Counted from the first letter of the stretch, positions 34,137-44,034 are shown. The stretch is DNA of 64,000 nucleotides from JAQVIJ01 sp041287365 (GCA_041287365.1 JBEULL010000001.1:10842-74841); one strand, 5' to 3'. A program made the numbers and translations. Notes: generated from the letters alone by a model not told the origin.

Positions 34137-35600
34137 CTATGTGGTCTTTTTGGACACGATACCCAGTTTATGCCACATCTTATTCACTCGATCCACTACT
34201 TCCAAATCCATCTCGATGACATCAGGCCAACGTCTTGTAAAGCCCTCCTCAGGCCATTTGCGTGTGCAGTCTATTCCCATCTTGCTTCCATAGTGTGGCA
34301 GAGGTGAAGCATGATCCAAAGCATCCACCGGACCGTCAACGAACACAATATCTCGCCTTGGATCCACGTTATTGCCCAGCCGCCAGAGCACATGAGAGAG
34401 GTCTTGCACATTAACCTCCCTGTCAAACACGCAGATCATCTTGCAGAACATCATCTGACCAAGGCCCCAGAGGGCATGCATGACCTTTTTTGCATGGCCT
34501 GGATAGCGTTTGTCTATGGAGACAAAGGCCAGATTATGGAATACACCCTCCAAAGGCAGATTCATGTCGATAATCTCTGGCAGTGTCTTCTTGATCAAGG
34601 GCAAAAAGAGCCTTTCTGTGGCCTTGGCTATATAGCAGTCTTCCTGCGGCGGTCTGCCCACGATGGTGGAGGGATATATAGCATTTTTTCTATGAGTCAT
34701 GCAGGTGACATGAAATACCGGATACTCATCAGAAAGGGAATAATATCCAGTGTGGTCTCCAAAAGGCCCTTCGATTCGGCGCTCGAATGGCTCCACATAT
34801 CCTTCCAGCACGATTTGAGAATTGGCTGGCACCTCGAGATTGACCGTAAGACACTTCACAAGCTCCACGGGTGCATGACGCAGAAATCCAGCAAAGACCA
34901 CTTCGTCTATGTCGTCTGGAAGCGGCGCAGTTGCCGCATAGGTCATGGCAGGATCAGGCCCTATGGCCACCGCTACCTCCAGCCTTCTACCCAAACCCTC
35001 GGCCACTCGATAATGCTGCGCCCCTCCTTTGTGCGTATGCCAGTGCATGCCCGTGGTGTTTTTGTCAAAGACCTGCATTCGATACATGCCCACATTTCTG
35101 ACACCGGTTTCCGGATGCCGTGTGAAAACAAGGGGCAAAGTGATAAACGGCCCTCCATCTTGAGGCCAGCACTTGAGCACCGGAAGCCTGGTCAAATCCA
35201 CAGCGTCTCCCTTATAGACCACCTCCTGACAAGGCGCATCCTTCACCATCTTTGGAGAGGCAGAGGCAAGTCTGCTCAATTTGGGGATCATCTTTAGCTT
35301 TTTCATAAGGGTATTTGGGGCCTCGGCCTCCATAAAATGGGCCACGTCATCGGAGAGGGCATTCAGGTCCTCCACATCCAGGGCAAGAGACATGCGTTTA
35401 TATGAGCCAAATGCGTTCATCAACACCGGCATGGAACAACCCTGCACGTTTTCAAAAAGAAGCGCCGGACCATGGAGCTTGCAGACCCTGTCTGTTATCT
35501 CTGCAATCTCCAAAACAGGACTGACTGTATGTTGTATATGTATCAATTCGCCTTTTTTATGAAGCAGATTTATGAATTCCTGTAGATCTTTGTATGCCAC
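34137..35600 (-). CDS. UbiD-family decarboxylase
   Basis: UbiD enzymes decarboxylate aromatic or unsaturated acids with prenylated flavin. The 487-residue protein shows family segments HTHKGGAQHYRVAEGLGRRLEVAVAIG in two parts, EGPFGDHTGYYSL and STIVGRPPQEDCYIAKATERLFLPL, the region that binds the cofactor and holds the catalytic glutamates. The GTG at 35600 is the likely start because AAGGAGG lies 5 bases upstream; a longer TTG frame has no such site. The substrate may be 4-hydroxy-3-polyprenylbenzoate (menaquinone/ubiquinone-type synthesis) or another aryl acid. The partner flavin prenyltransferase UbiX is not in this window. Confidence 0.92.
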   Translation of the reverse strand: MAYKDLQEFINLLHKKGELIHIQHTVSPVLEIAEITDRVCKLHGPALLFENVQGCSMPVLMNAFGSYKRMSLALDVEDLNALSDDVAHFMEAEAPNTLMKKLKMIPKLSRLASASPKMVKDAPCQEVVYKGDAVDLTRLPVLKCWPQDGGPFITLPLVFTRHPETGVRNVGMYRMQVFDKNTTGMHWHTHKGGAQHYRVAEGLGRRLEVAVAIGPDPAMTYAATAPLPDDIDEVVFAGFLRHAPVELVKCLTVNLEVPANSQIVLEGYVEPFERRIEGPFGDHTGYYSLSDEYPVFHVTCMTHRKNAIYPSTIVGRPPQEDCYIAKATERLFLPLIKKTLPEIIDMNLPLEGVFHNLAFVSIDKRYPGHAKKVMHALWGLGQMMFCKMICVFDREVNVQDLSHVLWRLGNNVDPRRDIVFVDGPVDALDHASPLPHYGSKMGIDCTRKWPEEGFTRRWPDVIEMDLEVVDRVNKMWHKLGIVSKKTT

Positions 35601-35712
35601 GTAGGCCTCCTTTTCAATCAAATTAAATCTAATTTAAGCCAAACCCCCACTTGTTTCAATGGAAGAGACGAGTAAAATAACCAACTAATAATCTATATGG
35701 AGGCATTTCAAG

Positions 35713-37458
35713 TTGTATCTCGTTCTTGCACGCAAATTACGTCCTCAAACCTTTGAAGAGGTCATAGGCCAACGCCATGTGACTCAGACCCTGCAAAACG
35801 CGATCACGCAGAACAGACTGGCACATGCACTGATCTTCAGCGGCCCAAGGGGTGTAGGAAAGACCTCCATAGCCCGAATACTCGCCAAGGCCGTCAATTG
35901 CCAAAAAGGCCCAACACCAACTCCGTGCAACGTATGCGAAAGCTGTACAGCCATCACGGCAGGCAATTTCGCCGATGTAATGGAGATAGACGGCGCATCC
36001 AATCGCGGCATAGACGAAATCCGCAGCCTGCGAGAAAACTGCCGGTTCCGACCGGTTGCCGGACGTTTTCGCGTCTATATCATAGACGAAATCCACATGC
36101 TCACCAAGGAGGCATTTAACGCCCTTTTGAAAACCCTAGAGGAACCGCCGGAACACGTCTTTTTCATTCTGGCCACCACGGAACCTCATAAAATCCCTGC
36201 TACTATTCATTCCAGATGCCAACACTACGAGTTCCGCCGCATTCACATTCAAGATCTTGCGGACTATCTAAATCAGATCGTTACAAAAGAGGGGCTTGGC
36301 CTGAACAAGGACTGCACCCTCCTCATAGCCAGAGAGGCCGATGGTAGCGTCAGGGACAGTCTGAGCCTTTTGGATCAGGCGGCGGCATACGGAGTCAGGA
36401 CCGCAGAGGAGATGTGTGAGGCATTCGGACTTCTAAATAGCCAGATACTGGAGAGAATATGTACGGCCCTTCTGCAAAAGGATGTTGGCACCGTATTTAC
36501 CCTGATGCATGAACTGCACCTGAGAGGGGTAGAGCCAAAGGCATTTGCCTTACAGCTCATGGAGTACATGAGAGACCTGCTTATATTACGTATGATAGGG
36601 CTTGAAACCGGAAAAAACATAGTGAAACTTAGCCAAGACGAAGCGGCTCGAATTTGGCCCATGATACAGACCATGCCTGCCACTCTTGCGATACAGATAC
36701 TAGATCTGCTTGTGAAAGGCATGTCCGGCCTGCAATTCAGCCAATCACCGGCCATAGCCCTGGAGATACTGCTGACGCGCATCGCCATGTTACAGGAATC
36801 AATAGATATAACCCAGCTCATTTCCAGAATAGACGGCCTTCTAACCGGTGCTGAATGCCCAAAACCTGCGGCAACACCTGCACGATCTGCCTCAAACGGC
36901 CATGCAACGGTTCAATCTCCTGTGCATGCCTCTGCTCCTCCACAAAAAGAAGGGCCGGCGTCAACTAAACAGGCTAGCGACAGAAATGCAGCAGACCAGT
37001 TGGTTCCAGGATCGACTCATGCAACAGCAATCATCGAGACAGATACGGCATCTGAAACCTCTGTCACTCCACAGCCAGCAAAGGATGTAATGGGCTTTCT
37101 CAGACAGAAAAGACCTGATCTCGCCTCGTTGATGGATGATTGCAACATTCATCAGCAAGATGACTGCGTAATACTGACCTTTAAATCCACAATTCACGGC
37201 GACATCATAAAAAGTGAGACCAATCTCGATACACTCACAAAACTGTTCGAGACATTTTATGGGAAACCCCAACAGATTCAGATAAAGATTCATCACAATA
37301 CGGAAAGGGAAGACAGTAACCAATCAACACTCACAGGACAACCCATTAACGAAGAACTGAAAAATATGCCCCTGGTTCAGGAAATACTGCGCGTCTTCGA
37401 TGCACGCATAGAGGCCGTATATCCCCATCATAAACCAAGGCGCTCAAAAAAAGCCTGA
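35713..37458 (+). CDS. dnaX: DNA polymerase III subunits gamma/tau DnaX
   Basis: DnaX is the clamp-loader ATPase of the replisome. Walker A GPRGVGKT is at residues 44-51, the four zinc-binding cysteines at 63, 72, 75 and 78, Walker B/SRC region at IIDEIHMLTKEAFNALLKTLEEPPEHVFF and HSRCQHYEFRR. Domain III follows, then a low-complexity linker (about 390-450) and a short C-terminal domain. At 581 residues it is of tau type. The start is TTG at 35713, with GGAGG 9 bases upstream and the usual MYLVLARKLRPQTFEEVIGQ beginning. No in-frame slippery heptamer for a gamma frameshift was found. Confidence 0.95.
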   Translation: MYLVLARKLRPQTFEEVIGQRHVTQTLQNAITQNRLAHALIFSGPRGVGKTSIARILAKAVNCQKGPTPTPCNVCESCTAITAGNFADVMEIDGASNRGIDEIRSLRENCRFRPVAGRFRVYIIDEIHMLTKEAFNALLKTLEEPPEHVFFILATTEPHKIPATIHSRCQHYEFRRIHIQDLADYLNQIVTKEGLGLNKDCTLLIAREADGSVRDSLSLLDQAAAYGVRTAEEMCEAFGLLNSQILERICTALLQKDVGTVFTLMHELHLRGVEPKAFALQLMEYMRDLLILRMIGLETGKNIVKLSQDEAARIWPMIQTMPATLAIQILDLLVKGMSGLQFSQSPAIALEILLTRIAMLQESIDITQLISRIDGLLTGAECPKPAATPARSASNGHATVQSPVHASAPPQKEGPASTKQASDRNAADQLVPGSTHATAIIETDTASETSVTPQPAKDVMGFLRQKRPDLASLMDDCNIHQQDDCVILTFKSTIHGDIIKSETNLDTLTKLFETFYGKPQQIQIKIHHNTEREDSNQSTLTGQPINEELKNMPLVQEILRVFDARIEAVYPHHKPRRSKKA

Positions 37459-37495
37459 ACCAGCCTTGGGCAGGCGCGGCCGATACAGATTGCAA

Positions 37496-37524
37496 TTGAC
37501 ATAAGCGATATATTATCTTATATC
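37496..37524 (+). promoter_or_regulatory. Sigma-70 promoter for metK-ahcY
   Basis: TTGACA (37496-37501), a 17-base spacer and TATATC (37519-37524) fit the housekeeping consensus. The leader to the metK ATG would be about 80 bases; no SAM or SAH riboswitch fold was recognised in it. Confidence 0.65.
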
Positions 37525-37609
37525 TTGGCTTTCAAATCAGGCCTCCGTTCGCCAACTAACAGGCTATTATTCAGTATCATATCATACATCATTTCAGGAG
37601 AAACATGCC

Positions 37610-38764
37610 ATGATGCCAAATTTCCTTTTCACCTCTGAATCAGTCACCGAAGGCCATCCAGACAAGGTAGCGGACCAGATATCCGACGCCATTCTGGATG
37701 CCATACTCAAAGAAGACCCCTATGCAAGAGTAGCCTGCGAGACCATGGTCACCACAGGCCTCGCCCTTATCGCCGGAGAGATCACCACCTCCTGCTGGGT
37801 GGACATGCCTCAGGTGGTCAGAGGCACCATAAAGGAGATAGGATACACAGATTCCAGCATGGGATTCGACTGGCAGACATGCGCAGTGCTCACCAGCATC
37901 GACAAACAGTCCTCCGACATCGCCATGGGTATAGACAGGGACGGTGACATCGGAGCAGGCGATCAGGGGCTCATGTTTGGCTATGCCTCCAACGAAACAC
38001 CTGACTACATGCCCATGCCCATCTGGTATGCCCACAAATTGGCCAAACGCCTGGCAGAGGTCAGAAAAGACGGAACCCTTCCATTTTTACGGCCCGACGG
38101 CAAGACACAGGTCACCATCCGCTATGAAGACAGACGGCCTGTTGCAGCCCAATCCATAGTGGTGGCCGCTCAGCACGAACCATATGTGCATGAAAAAGAG
38201 GTAAGAGAGGCCATCATCGAAGAGGTCATCAAAAAGGTCATGGCCCCCGAGCATCTGGCCGCCGGAACGGAATTCTTCATCAACAGCACAGGCAGATTTG
38301 TAGTGGGTGGACCGCTCGCAGACTGCGGTGTAACAGGCCGCAAGATCATCGTAGACACATACGGCGGCAGAGGCCATCACGGCGGCGGCGCATTTTCGGG
38401 AAAAGATCCAACGAAGGTTGACCGCTCTCCATCATATATGGCCCGCTATGTGGCCAAAAATGTAGTGGCCGCAGGGCTTGCCGACGAGTGCGAGGTGCAG
38501 GTGGCCTATGCCATAGGCGTGACCCGTCCCCTTGCCATCAACGTGCGCACCTATGGAACGGAAAAGATTCCGCAGAACCGCATCGTGGAACTGATAGAGA
38601 AGAACTTCAGCTTCAAGCCCAGGGAGATAATCGAATACCTGAACCTCAGACGCCCAATATTCAAAAAGACTGCGGCTTATGGGCACTTCGGCAGAATGGA
38701 ACCTGAATTCACATGGGAAAGACTGGACATGGTGGAGACACTGAAAGACCAGGCAGGCATTTAG
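37610..38764 (+). CDS. metK: S-adenosylmethionine synthetase MetK
   Basis: MetK makes S-adenosylmethionine from methionine and ATP. The 384-residue protein has the signatures SVTEGHPDKVADQISDAILDA, GAGDQGLMFGYA (catalytic loop) and GGRGHHGGGAFSGKDPTKVDRS. AGGAG lies 9 bases before the ATG at 37610. An additional ATG at 37605, nearer the ribosome-binding site, opens a two-codon frame (ATG CCA TGA) that overlaps the start. ahcY follows after 9 bases, so the methyl-donor synthesis and by-product removal genes are co-transcribed. Confidence 0.97.
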   Translation: MMPNFLFTSESVTEGHPDKVADQISDAILDAILKEDPYARVACETMVTTGLALIAGEITTSCWVDMPQVVRGTIKEIGYTDSSMGFDWQTCAVLTSIDKQSSDIAMGIDRDGDIGAGDQGLMFGYASNETPDYMPMPIWYAHKLAKRLAEVRKDGTLPFLRPDGKTQVTIRYEDRRPVAAQSIVVAAQHEPYVHEKEVREAIIEEVIKKVMAPEHLAAGTEFFINSTGRFVVGGPLADCGVTGRKIIVDTYGGRGHHGGGAFSGKDPTKVDRSPSYMARYVAKNVVAAGLADECEVQVAYAIGVTRPLAINVRTYGTEKIPQNRIVELIEKNFSFKPREIIEYLNLRRPIFKKTAAYGHFGRMEPEFTWERLDMVETLKDQAGI

Positions 38765-38773
38765 GAGAAGACG

Positions 38774-40030
38774 ATGGATTATCATATAAAAGATAAAAAT
38801 TTGGCTGAAACCGGCAGGTTGCGTATAGAATGGGCCAGAAAGAGCATGCCTGTTCTAAACCAGATACAGACAAGATTTGAACAGGAAAAGCCTCTAAAGG
38901 GTGTACGGCTCGGTGCATGTCTGCATGTCACCACCGAGACGGCGGCCCTGGCCCAGACCCTCAAGGCAGGCGGTGCAGAGGTGTTTTTGTGCGCCTCGAA
39001 TCCCCTCAGCACACAGGATGACGTAGCGGCGGCGCTGGTGGAATTCGACGGCATACCGGTATTCGCCATCAAGGGCGAAGACAACGACACCTATTACAAA
39101 CACCTGCGGGCGGTTCTGGACGCCAAACCCAATATCACCATGGATGACGGGGCAGACTTGGTCTCCACTCTGCACACCGAACGCCGGAACATGATTCCAG
39201 AAATCATCGGCGGCACGGAAGAGACCACCACCGGTGTCATAAGGCTCAAGGCCATGGCTGCTGACGGAGTACTGGCATACCCCATCGTTGCAGTCAACGA
39301 CGCCAACACCAAACACATGTTCGACAACCGCTACGGCACAGGTCAGTCCACGCTGGACGGCATCATCAGGGCCACCAACAGGCTCGTAGCCGGCAGTATC
39401 TTTGTGGTCTCAGGCTATGGCTGGTGCGGAAAAGGGCTCGCCATGCGTGCCAGAGGCATGGGGGCTCGTGTCGTGGTCACAGAGATAGACCCCCTTAAGG
39501 CCCTCGAGGCCGTGATGGACGGCTATGAGGTCATGCCCATGAAGGATGCCGCCTCCATCGGGGACTTCTTCTGCACCGTGACAGGCGATATCGCAGTCAT
39601 TCGCAAGGAGCACTTTCTTGCCATGAAGGACGGCGCCATCGTATCCAATTCAGGACATTTTAATGTGGAATTAGACCTTCAATCCCTTGCTGAAGTCACC
39701 AGATCCAGACGTTTTATTCGGGATTTTGTAGAAGAATACCACCTCATCAACGAAAGACGCATCTATGTCCTGGGAGAAGGCAGGCTTGTCAATCTCGCAG
39801 CCGCTGAAGGCCACCCTTCAAGTGTCATGGACATGAGTTTCGCCAATCAGGCATTATCGGCTGAGTATATCCTCAGCCATGCAAAAACCCTGGAGAAACG
39901 GGTTTATTCAGTGCCAGCCGACATAGACCGAGAGATAGCCAGGCTCAAGCTGGAGAGCATGGGTATTAGAATCGACACGTTGACTCCTGAACAGAGCAAA
40001 TATCTATCCTCCTGGGAGATGGGGACATAG
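38774..40030 (+). CDS. ahcY: Adenosylhomocysteinase AhcY
   Basis: AhcY splits S-adenosylhomocysteine into adenosine and homocysteine, using bound NAD. The purine-binding motif HVTTE is at residues 51-55 (HxTxE, as in standard SAH hydrolases), SNPLSTQDD follows, and the NAD-binding loop is VVSGYGWCGKGLAMRARGMG. The closing MDMSFANQALSAEYILSH segment is characteristic. At 418 residues it is the shorter form without the about 40-residue insert of many eukaryotic and bacterial enzymes, as in archaea and Thermotoga. AGGAGAAG precedes the ATG. Confidence 0.96.
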   Translation: MDYHIKDKNLAETGRLRIEWARKSMPVLNQIQTRFEQEKPLKGVRLGACLHVTTETAALAQTLKAGGAEVFLCASNPLSTQDDVAAALVEFDGIPVFAIKGEDNDTYYKHLRAVLDAKPNITMDDGADLVSTLHTERRNMIPEIIGGTEETTTGVIRLKAMAADGVLAYPIVAVNDANTKHMFDNRYGTGQSTLDGIIRATNRLVAGSIFVVSGYGWCGKGLAMRARGMGARVVVTEIDPLKALEAVMDGYEVMPMKDAASIGDFFCTVTGDIAVIRKEHFLAMKDGAIVSNSGHFNVELDLQSLAEVTRSRRFIRDFVEEYHLINERRIYVLGEGRLVNLAAAEGHPSSVMDMSFANQALSAEYILSHAKTLEKRVYSVPADIDREIARLKLESMGIRIDTLTPEQSKYLSSWEMGT

Positions 40031-40060
40031 CAACGAAAAAATTGTTTGATTAAGTGTGAG

Positions 40061-40081
40061 GGGCGCATTTCAAATGCGCCC
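40061..40081 (+). terminator. Strong hairpin after ahcY
   Basis: GGGCGCATT and AATGCGCCC form a perfect 9-bp stem with loop TCA, 31 bases after the ahcY stop. No T-run follows on either strand, so it may stabilise the mRNA end or act with Rho instead of being a classical terminator. Confidence 0.5.
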
Positions 40082-40176
40082 TGTCAATACATCACCAAGC
40101 TGAGCACATTAATGGACTGTATTTTGAGACGACAGAATTTACAGTGCAAAAAATTGCTTAAAGAAAAGTAACCATT

Positions 40177-40614
40177 ATGGCAGACAAGAACATCACATGG
40201 AATGACATACCATCTCTTGAAATTGAACTAGACGACTCTACATCTTCAGGAAATTCCGACAAACGCAGCCATCAGCGTCTTTCAACCAATGAGATAAAAA
40301 AGCTAACACTGACCACTTCGACTATCATCGTACGCATGTTCAGTCCCAAGGTAGGTCTTGGTCTCATGGAAGGACAACTGCTTGATCTGAGTAAAAGAGG
40401 AGCCAAAATCAAGACAGAGAAGGCAATCCCAATAAATGAGGTCATAGATCTACTCATACCATTGGGCAGCAGAAAAATAAAATGTCGAGCCATGGCCAAA
40501 TGGGTCAAACAGGGGCTCAAAACCTTCGACATAGGCGTGGAATTCGTCAATATAGATTCAATGGACTCCAGCTATTTAGGTAGCATGATAACCACTTATT
40601 ATTTGAAGTTCTGA
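40177..40614 (+). CDS. PilZ-domain protein
   Basis: This 145-residue protein contains a PilZ domain, which binds the second messenger cyclic di-GMP. The RxxxR motif (RSHQR, residues 29-33) and the D-x-S-x-x-G motif (LDLSKRGAKI) are both present at the expected spacing, and the strand ITSRAKWVKQGL-like segment (KCRAMAKWVKQGLKTFDIGVEF) closes the barrel. No other domain is attached. It likely works as a small c-di-GMP receptor, possibly for motility or envelope functions; its partner is unknown. Confidence 0.85.
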   Translation: MADKNITWNDIPSLEIELDDSTSSGNSDKRSHQRLSTNEIKKLTLTTSTIIVRMFSPKVGLGLMEGQLLDLSKRGAKIKTEKAIPINEVIDLLIPLGSRKIKCRAMAKWVKQGLKTFDIGVEFVNIDSMDSSYLGSMITTYYLKF

Positions 40615-40656
40615 AAACGACCCCCAATCACCTCACTTATCAGGATTTTTAACAAC

Positions 40657-41151
40657 TTATAATCTAACCCAAATAAACTTGGTCAACAGACCGATAAGGG
40701 CTGGAAAAGCCAGGGATGCCAGTATGCGAGTGACAGCCAGTTTCCAGCCCAGCAGCGGCACCTCATACACCAAAAAGCGATTTATGCCCATGAGGGCCCA
40801 GGCCGAAAGGTATGTGACCACAGGCGCAATGGCCGCCCCCTGCTGAAGCAGGGCATTCACAATGGGAAACTGCACAAACGGCCCACCAGGAGTGAGCATT
40901 CCACCCACAGTGGCGATCAAAAGCCCTTTTACCCCCGATTCCTCACCCAGAAAACGGGTCAAAAGCTCGGTGGGCAATATCACGGTGATCATCCCTGCTA
41001 TCCAGAAACCAAAAAGCAAGGCAGGTATGATGCCAATAAGCATACCGAAACCAGTCTTGAAGCCGACAAACACCAAAGCCGGATCTTTTCTATAAACAAA
41101 AAAGGTCAACACAATGGCAATGAACGCCATTATCCAGAATGTACTCTTCAT
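40657..41151 (-). CDS. Predicted permease (YraQ/DUF318-like)
   Basis: This 164-residue hydrophobic protein has about five membrane segments (for example FWIMAFIAIVLTFFVY, MLIGIIPALLFGFWIAGMI and LLIATVGGMLTPGGPFVQFP). The GGMLTPGGPF loop resembles the conserved motif of the YraQ/ArsP permease family, but this protein is about half the usual length, as found for split or paired versions. The substrate is unknown. It is the last gene of the minus-strand unit plsC-addA-addB-permease. Confidence 0.72.
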   Translation of the reverse strand: MKSTFWIMAFIAIVLTFFVYRKDPALVFVGFKTGFGMLIGIIPALLFGFWIAGMITVILPTELLTRFLGEESGVKGLLIATVGGMLTPGGPFVQFPIVNALLQQGAAIAPVVTYLSAWALMGINRFLVYEVPLLGWKLAVTRILASLAFPALIGLLTKFIWVRL

Positions 41152-41160
41152 GGTCTTACC

Positions 41161-44034
41161 TCATACCGCCTTACAAAGGGTTCGCGCATATGCACAATAA
41201 CCACAATAGACAAGGTCTGTGATATCGGGCACAAAAGGTATCTCCGGGGTTAGAATCTCCTCCAGAAGGGCCGAGAGGGCAGGAAGAAAATAGTTAGTCA
41301 TATCAGTAGGGTGAATGACTTTTTTAACATTTTTACCATGTTCGTTAAACAATGCTGACTGAATTGTATTGTTATCACTCTGTGATTTTATCCCCTTCAA
41401 TCGGTAATAAGCGGCGTTCAACCATTCAAACCCATCTGTCTCGCACAAGAACAGATAGATGGGAAGCTGAAAGGAATCGATGGATTTTTTGATGGTTTCA
41501 CGCTTGAAATCGGTCAGGTTGTCCAGGTTTATCTTATTATCTACATCACCTGTTTTATAATCTATAATCCATGTTTTGCCATCTTTATCTGTGTGTATTC
41601 TATCGATTCTGCCTGATATATTCACCTCACAATTGAGGTTCGATAATGTTATCCTTTTTTGCTTCTTAACTTCCAAATTATCTATTGTAATGCCTTGATT
41701 ATAATTCTTTTCAAAATGTAAAAACAGCTTCATACGATACATCAGAATATCTTTCAGCAATATTACAGGAACACTCCATCGCTCCTGTTTTCTTAAGTGT
41801 TTTTCCATATTTTGTATAATACAACTTTCCAATGATGTTTCAATAAGTTCAACATTAAGTCTATAACCTATTAAAGGCTTATATAAATCATACAGTGTAT
41901 CATGAACTATATTGCCAATTATAGCCCCATCAATTTCATTCACACTTTCTTTTTCATCAGATATACCAAGACAGTAACGTATATAAAATTGATATGGGCA
42001 CTTGAGATATTTATTGATACTGTTAGGAGAATAGCTCATATTCTTAAGCCTATCCAGCAGGTTATTCTTTTTCACTTCTATAACCTTACGACCAGCTGGC
42101 TTAAGATACAGAGCATGTCTTCTGATACGGCTATCGTTGAACAGCTTTCCATCCTTTTTCTCCATCTCCCAGATGATCTCGTCTATGAAGCGGCTGCGTT
42201 CCCGATCACTTCCCCCATCATAAAAGATGTGCACCTCCCGGGCTCCAGAGATCAATCTCCTGAAATGATGCCGCTCTATCTCCACAGCACGTCTGAGATC
42301 GGGCATACCAAGGGCCATGCGAAGGGCATGAGGCAGAATAGGCTCAGGACCAATGCCGGTGGGCAATGTCCCCTCGTTCATATCAAACAGCAAGACCTGC
42401 CTGAAATTCAGACATCGAGTCTCCAGAAGCCCCAAGACCTGAAGACCCGTAAGGGGCATGCCCTTGAATGGAAGCCGCTTTCTGGAAACAATATATCGCA
42501 AAAGGCGCTTGAAACCCGAAGACGTAATCGGTTCCTCTCTGAGGAAAGATTCCATGAGTTCCTCGAGTAGATTCAGAAATACCGCATTTCCGTCCTGCCA
42601 GAGTACCGATAACATGGCATCCTGGGCATTTATGTACTTAAGAAGGCCTGTTATAAAATCATGTAGGTAGCCGGCAAACTCTCCTGCGGTTTTACATTTG
42701 GATATCTTCTTCAACTCTCCATAAATTCTGTTAACATAGGCCAAAATCTCCGGATGTTCTCTAAAAACCTCATCAAGCTCATGTTTGAGGGCAAAGGATA
42801 TGCCTTGCTCGTTGGCCCATGTCTGAAGCAAGGCAGCCGCACCGAAGTGAATCTGCGGGCACAGTGCCCTTTCCATTGCCACCATGTGTGCATGGGATAA
42901 AACCCGTATGAGATCGGGAAGATAAATGAGGGGAGGCTTGGTCTGTGAGGAATCAGCAGATGCCTGCCGCATGGACTGTAAAAGAGTCAGTACCTCCAGA
43001 ACCAGCTCCGTGAGCGCCAGCCTCTCCAGAGGATAGCCCATTGAGACATTAAAAGGCGTCTCACATCGATCCATCAACCAGCAAAGCACGGGCATCAGCC
43101 GATTGGAATCAGGGAGCACAAAGGCCATCATGTCCTCGAACAACCCTTCTTTATTCAAAAAATCCGCCTGGTTGCCCAGAATCTCACCAGCCATGGCCAA
43201 CTGGGAATGAAATCCTGCAGCTTCATGGAGTTCGATCTCAGGCGGCCTCCAAGAATCATCGCTGTAACGGATGATTTGGGCACCATATCTACGGCACAGA
43301 AGACTAAATAGCCCATCTTCCGCTCTGGTAAGTGCAAAAAAACCGGCCAGAAATACGCGAGGTGAGTGTCCCCCACTGCTGCGGAGAAGCCCAGACCAAT
43401 CCACCTCATTCAATTCAGAGGCAAGCCGATATCGCTCCCCCCTTGTCCAGATACCCTTATCTTGCAGAAGTTGAAGCCACTGCTCATAGATATCTGCAAG
43501 ATACGGCCAGATACTCCTGGCCTCCCTTCCGAGCTGCTCATTTTCCATGGCAAGAGGTACATGGTTTCTGATAGCGGTTGGCGAGATCAGCTCCATGCTG
43601 AATTCTTCAAATATGTTGAGGAGCTCCAGACCCCAGTAGAAAAATGACTCAAAATCCTGAATGAGTTGCTTGAAGGAATGGCTTTTCTGCCCATTGAATG
43701 CCGTGCCATCTAAGACCTCTTTACCTGTCAATATCTCACGCACTAATGCAAAAAGGTTATAAAGCAGATCCAACTGGCTGATATCCCTCCTATGCTGCCC
43801 ATCACCATGACTGGCAGCCAACATGGCAACAAAGGTATCCAGATCCAAAATGTGAGGAGGATGGTAGGAAGCGCCGATCCTTTTACTCAACTCCGCCCTC
43901 AGATAAAGACATGGCCTAACACCAGGGAACACCACGATAAACTGAGACAGGTCTCGCCTCTCCTCTTGTAGCAGTGCGTTTGCAAGATAATCGATTACAG
44001 AATCCTGCATGGAAAGCTCTATAATATCAGACAC
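41161..44034 (-). CDS. AddB-like PD-(D/E)XK nuclease/inactivated helicase subunit
   Basis: This 957-residue protein is the AddB-like partner of an AddAB-type helicase-nuclease that resects double-strand breaks for recombination. The N-terminal helicase-like part lacks a recognisable Walker A motif. The C-terminal nuclease domain has TWIIDYKTGDVD, with D, D and K of the PD-(D/E)XK site. An iron-sulfur cluster is indicated by cysteines in LKCPYQFYIRYC and CGYCAYARTLC. The GTG at 44034 has AGGAG 8 bases upstream and overlaps the addA 3' end by 16 bases. Residues of about 658-838 are encoded by DNA of about 31% GC, far below the rest of the gene. Confidence 0.88.
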   Translation of the reverse strand: MSDIIELSMQDSVIDYLANALLQEERRDLSQFIVVFPGVRPCLYLRAELSKRIGASYHPPHILDLDTFVAMLAASHGDGQHRRDISQLDLLYNLFALVREILTGKEVLDGTAFNGQKSHSFKQLIQDFESFFYWGLELLNIFEEFSMELISPTAIRNHVPLAMENEQLGREARSIWPYLADIYEQWLQLLQDKGIWTRGERYRLASELNEVDWSGLLRSSGGHSPRVFLAGFFALTRAEDGLFSLLCRRYGAQIIRYSDDSWRPPEIELHEAAGFHSQLAMAGEILGNQADFLNKEGLFEDMMAFVLPDSNRLMPVLCWLMDRCETPFNVSMGYPLERLALTELVLEVLTLLQSMRQASADSSQTKPPLIYLPDLIRVLSHAHMVAMERALCPQIHFGAAALLQTWANEQGISFALKHELDEVFREHPEILAYVNRIYGELKKISKCKTAGEFAGYLHDFITGLLKYINAQDAMLSVLWQDGNAVFLNLLEELMESFLREEPITSSGFKRLLRYIVSRKRLPFKGMPLTGLQVLGLLETRCLNFRQVLLFDMNEGTLPTGIGPEPILPHALRMALGMPDLRRAVEIERHHFRRLISGAREVHIFYDGGSDRERSRFIDEIIWEMEKKDGKLFNDSRIRRHALYLKPAGRKVIEVKKNNLLDRLKNMSYSPNSINKYLKCPYQFYIRYCLGISDEKESVNEIDGAIIGNIVHDTLYDLYKPLIGYRLNVELIETSLESCIIQNMEKHLRKQERWSVPVILLKDILMYRMKLFLHFEKNYNQGITIDNLEVKKQKRITLSNLNCEVNISGRIDRIHTDKDGKTWIIDYKTGDVDNKINLDNLTDFKRETIKKSIDSFQLPIYLFLCETDGFEWLNAAYYRLKGIKSQSDNNTIQSALFNEHGKNVKKVIHPTDMTNYFLPALSALLEEILTPEIPFVPDITDLVYCGYCAYARTLCKAV

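Noticed and set aside
34311..35297. Long open frame on the plus strand opposite the UbiD-family gene
   Set aside because: It is antisense to a clear UbiD gene and has no recognisable motif; it is a by-product of codon bias.
36700..37100. Programmed frameshift in dnaX producing the gamma form
   Set aside because: The only A-rich heptamer-like run (near 36945) is not in the reading phase needed for -1 slippage and has no clear downstream stem.
37525..37609. Possible SAM or SAH riboswitch in front of metK-ahcY
   Set aside because: The 85-base leader is short and shows none of the conserved cores or paired stems of the SAM-I, SAM-II or SAH classes that I could recognise.
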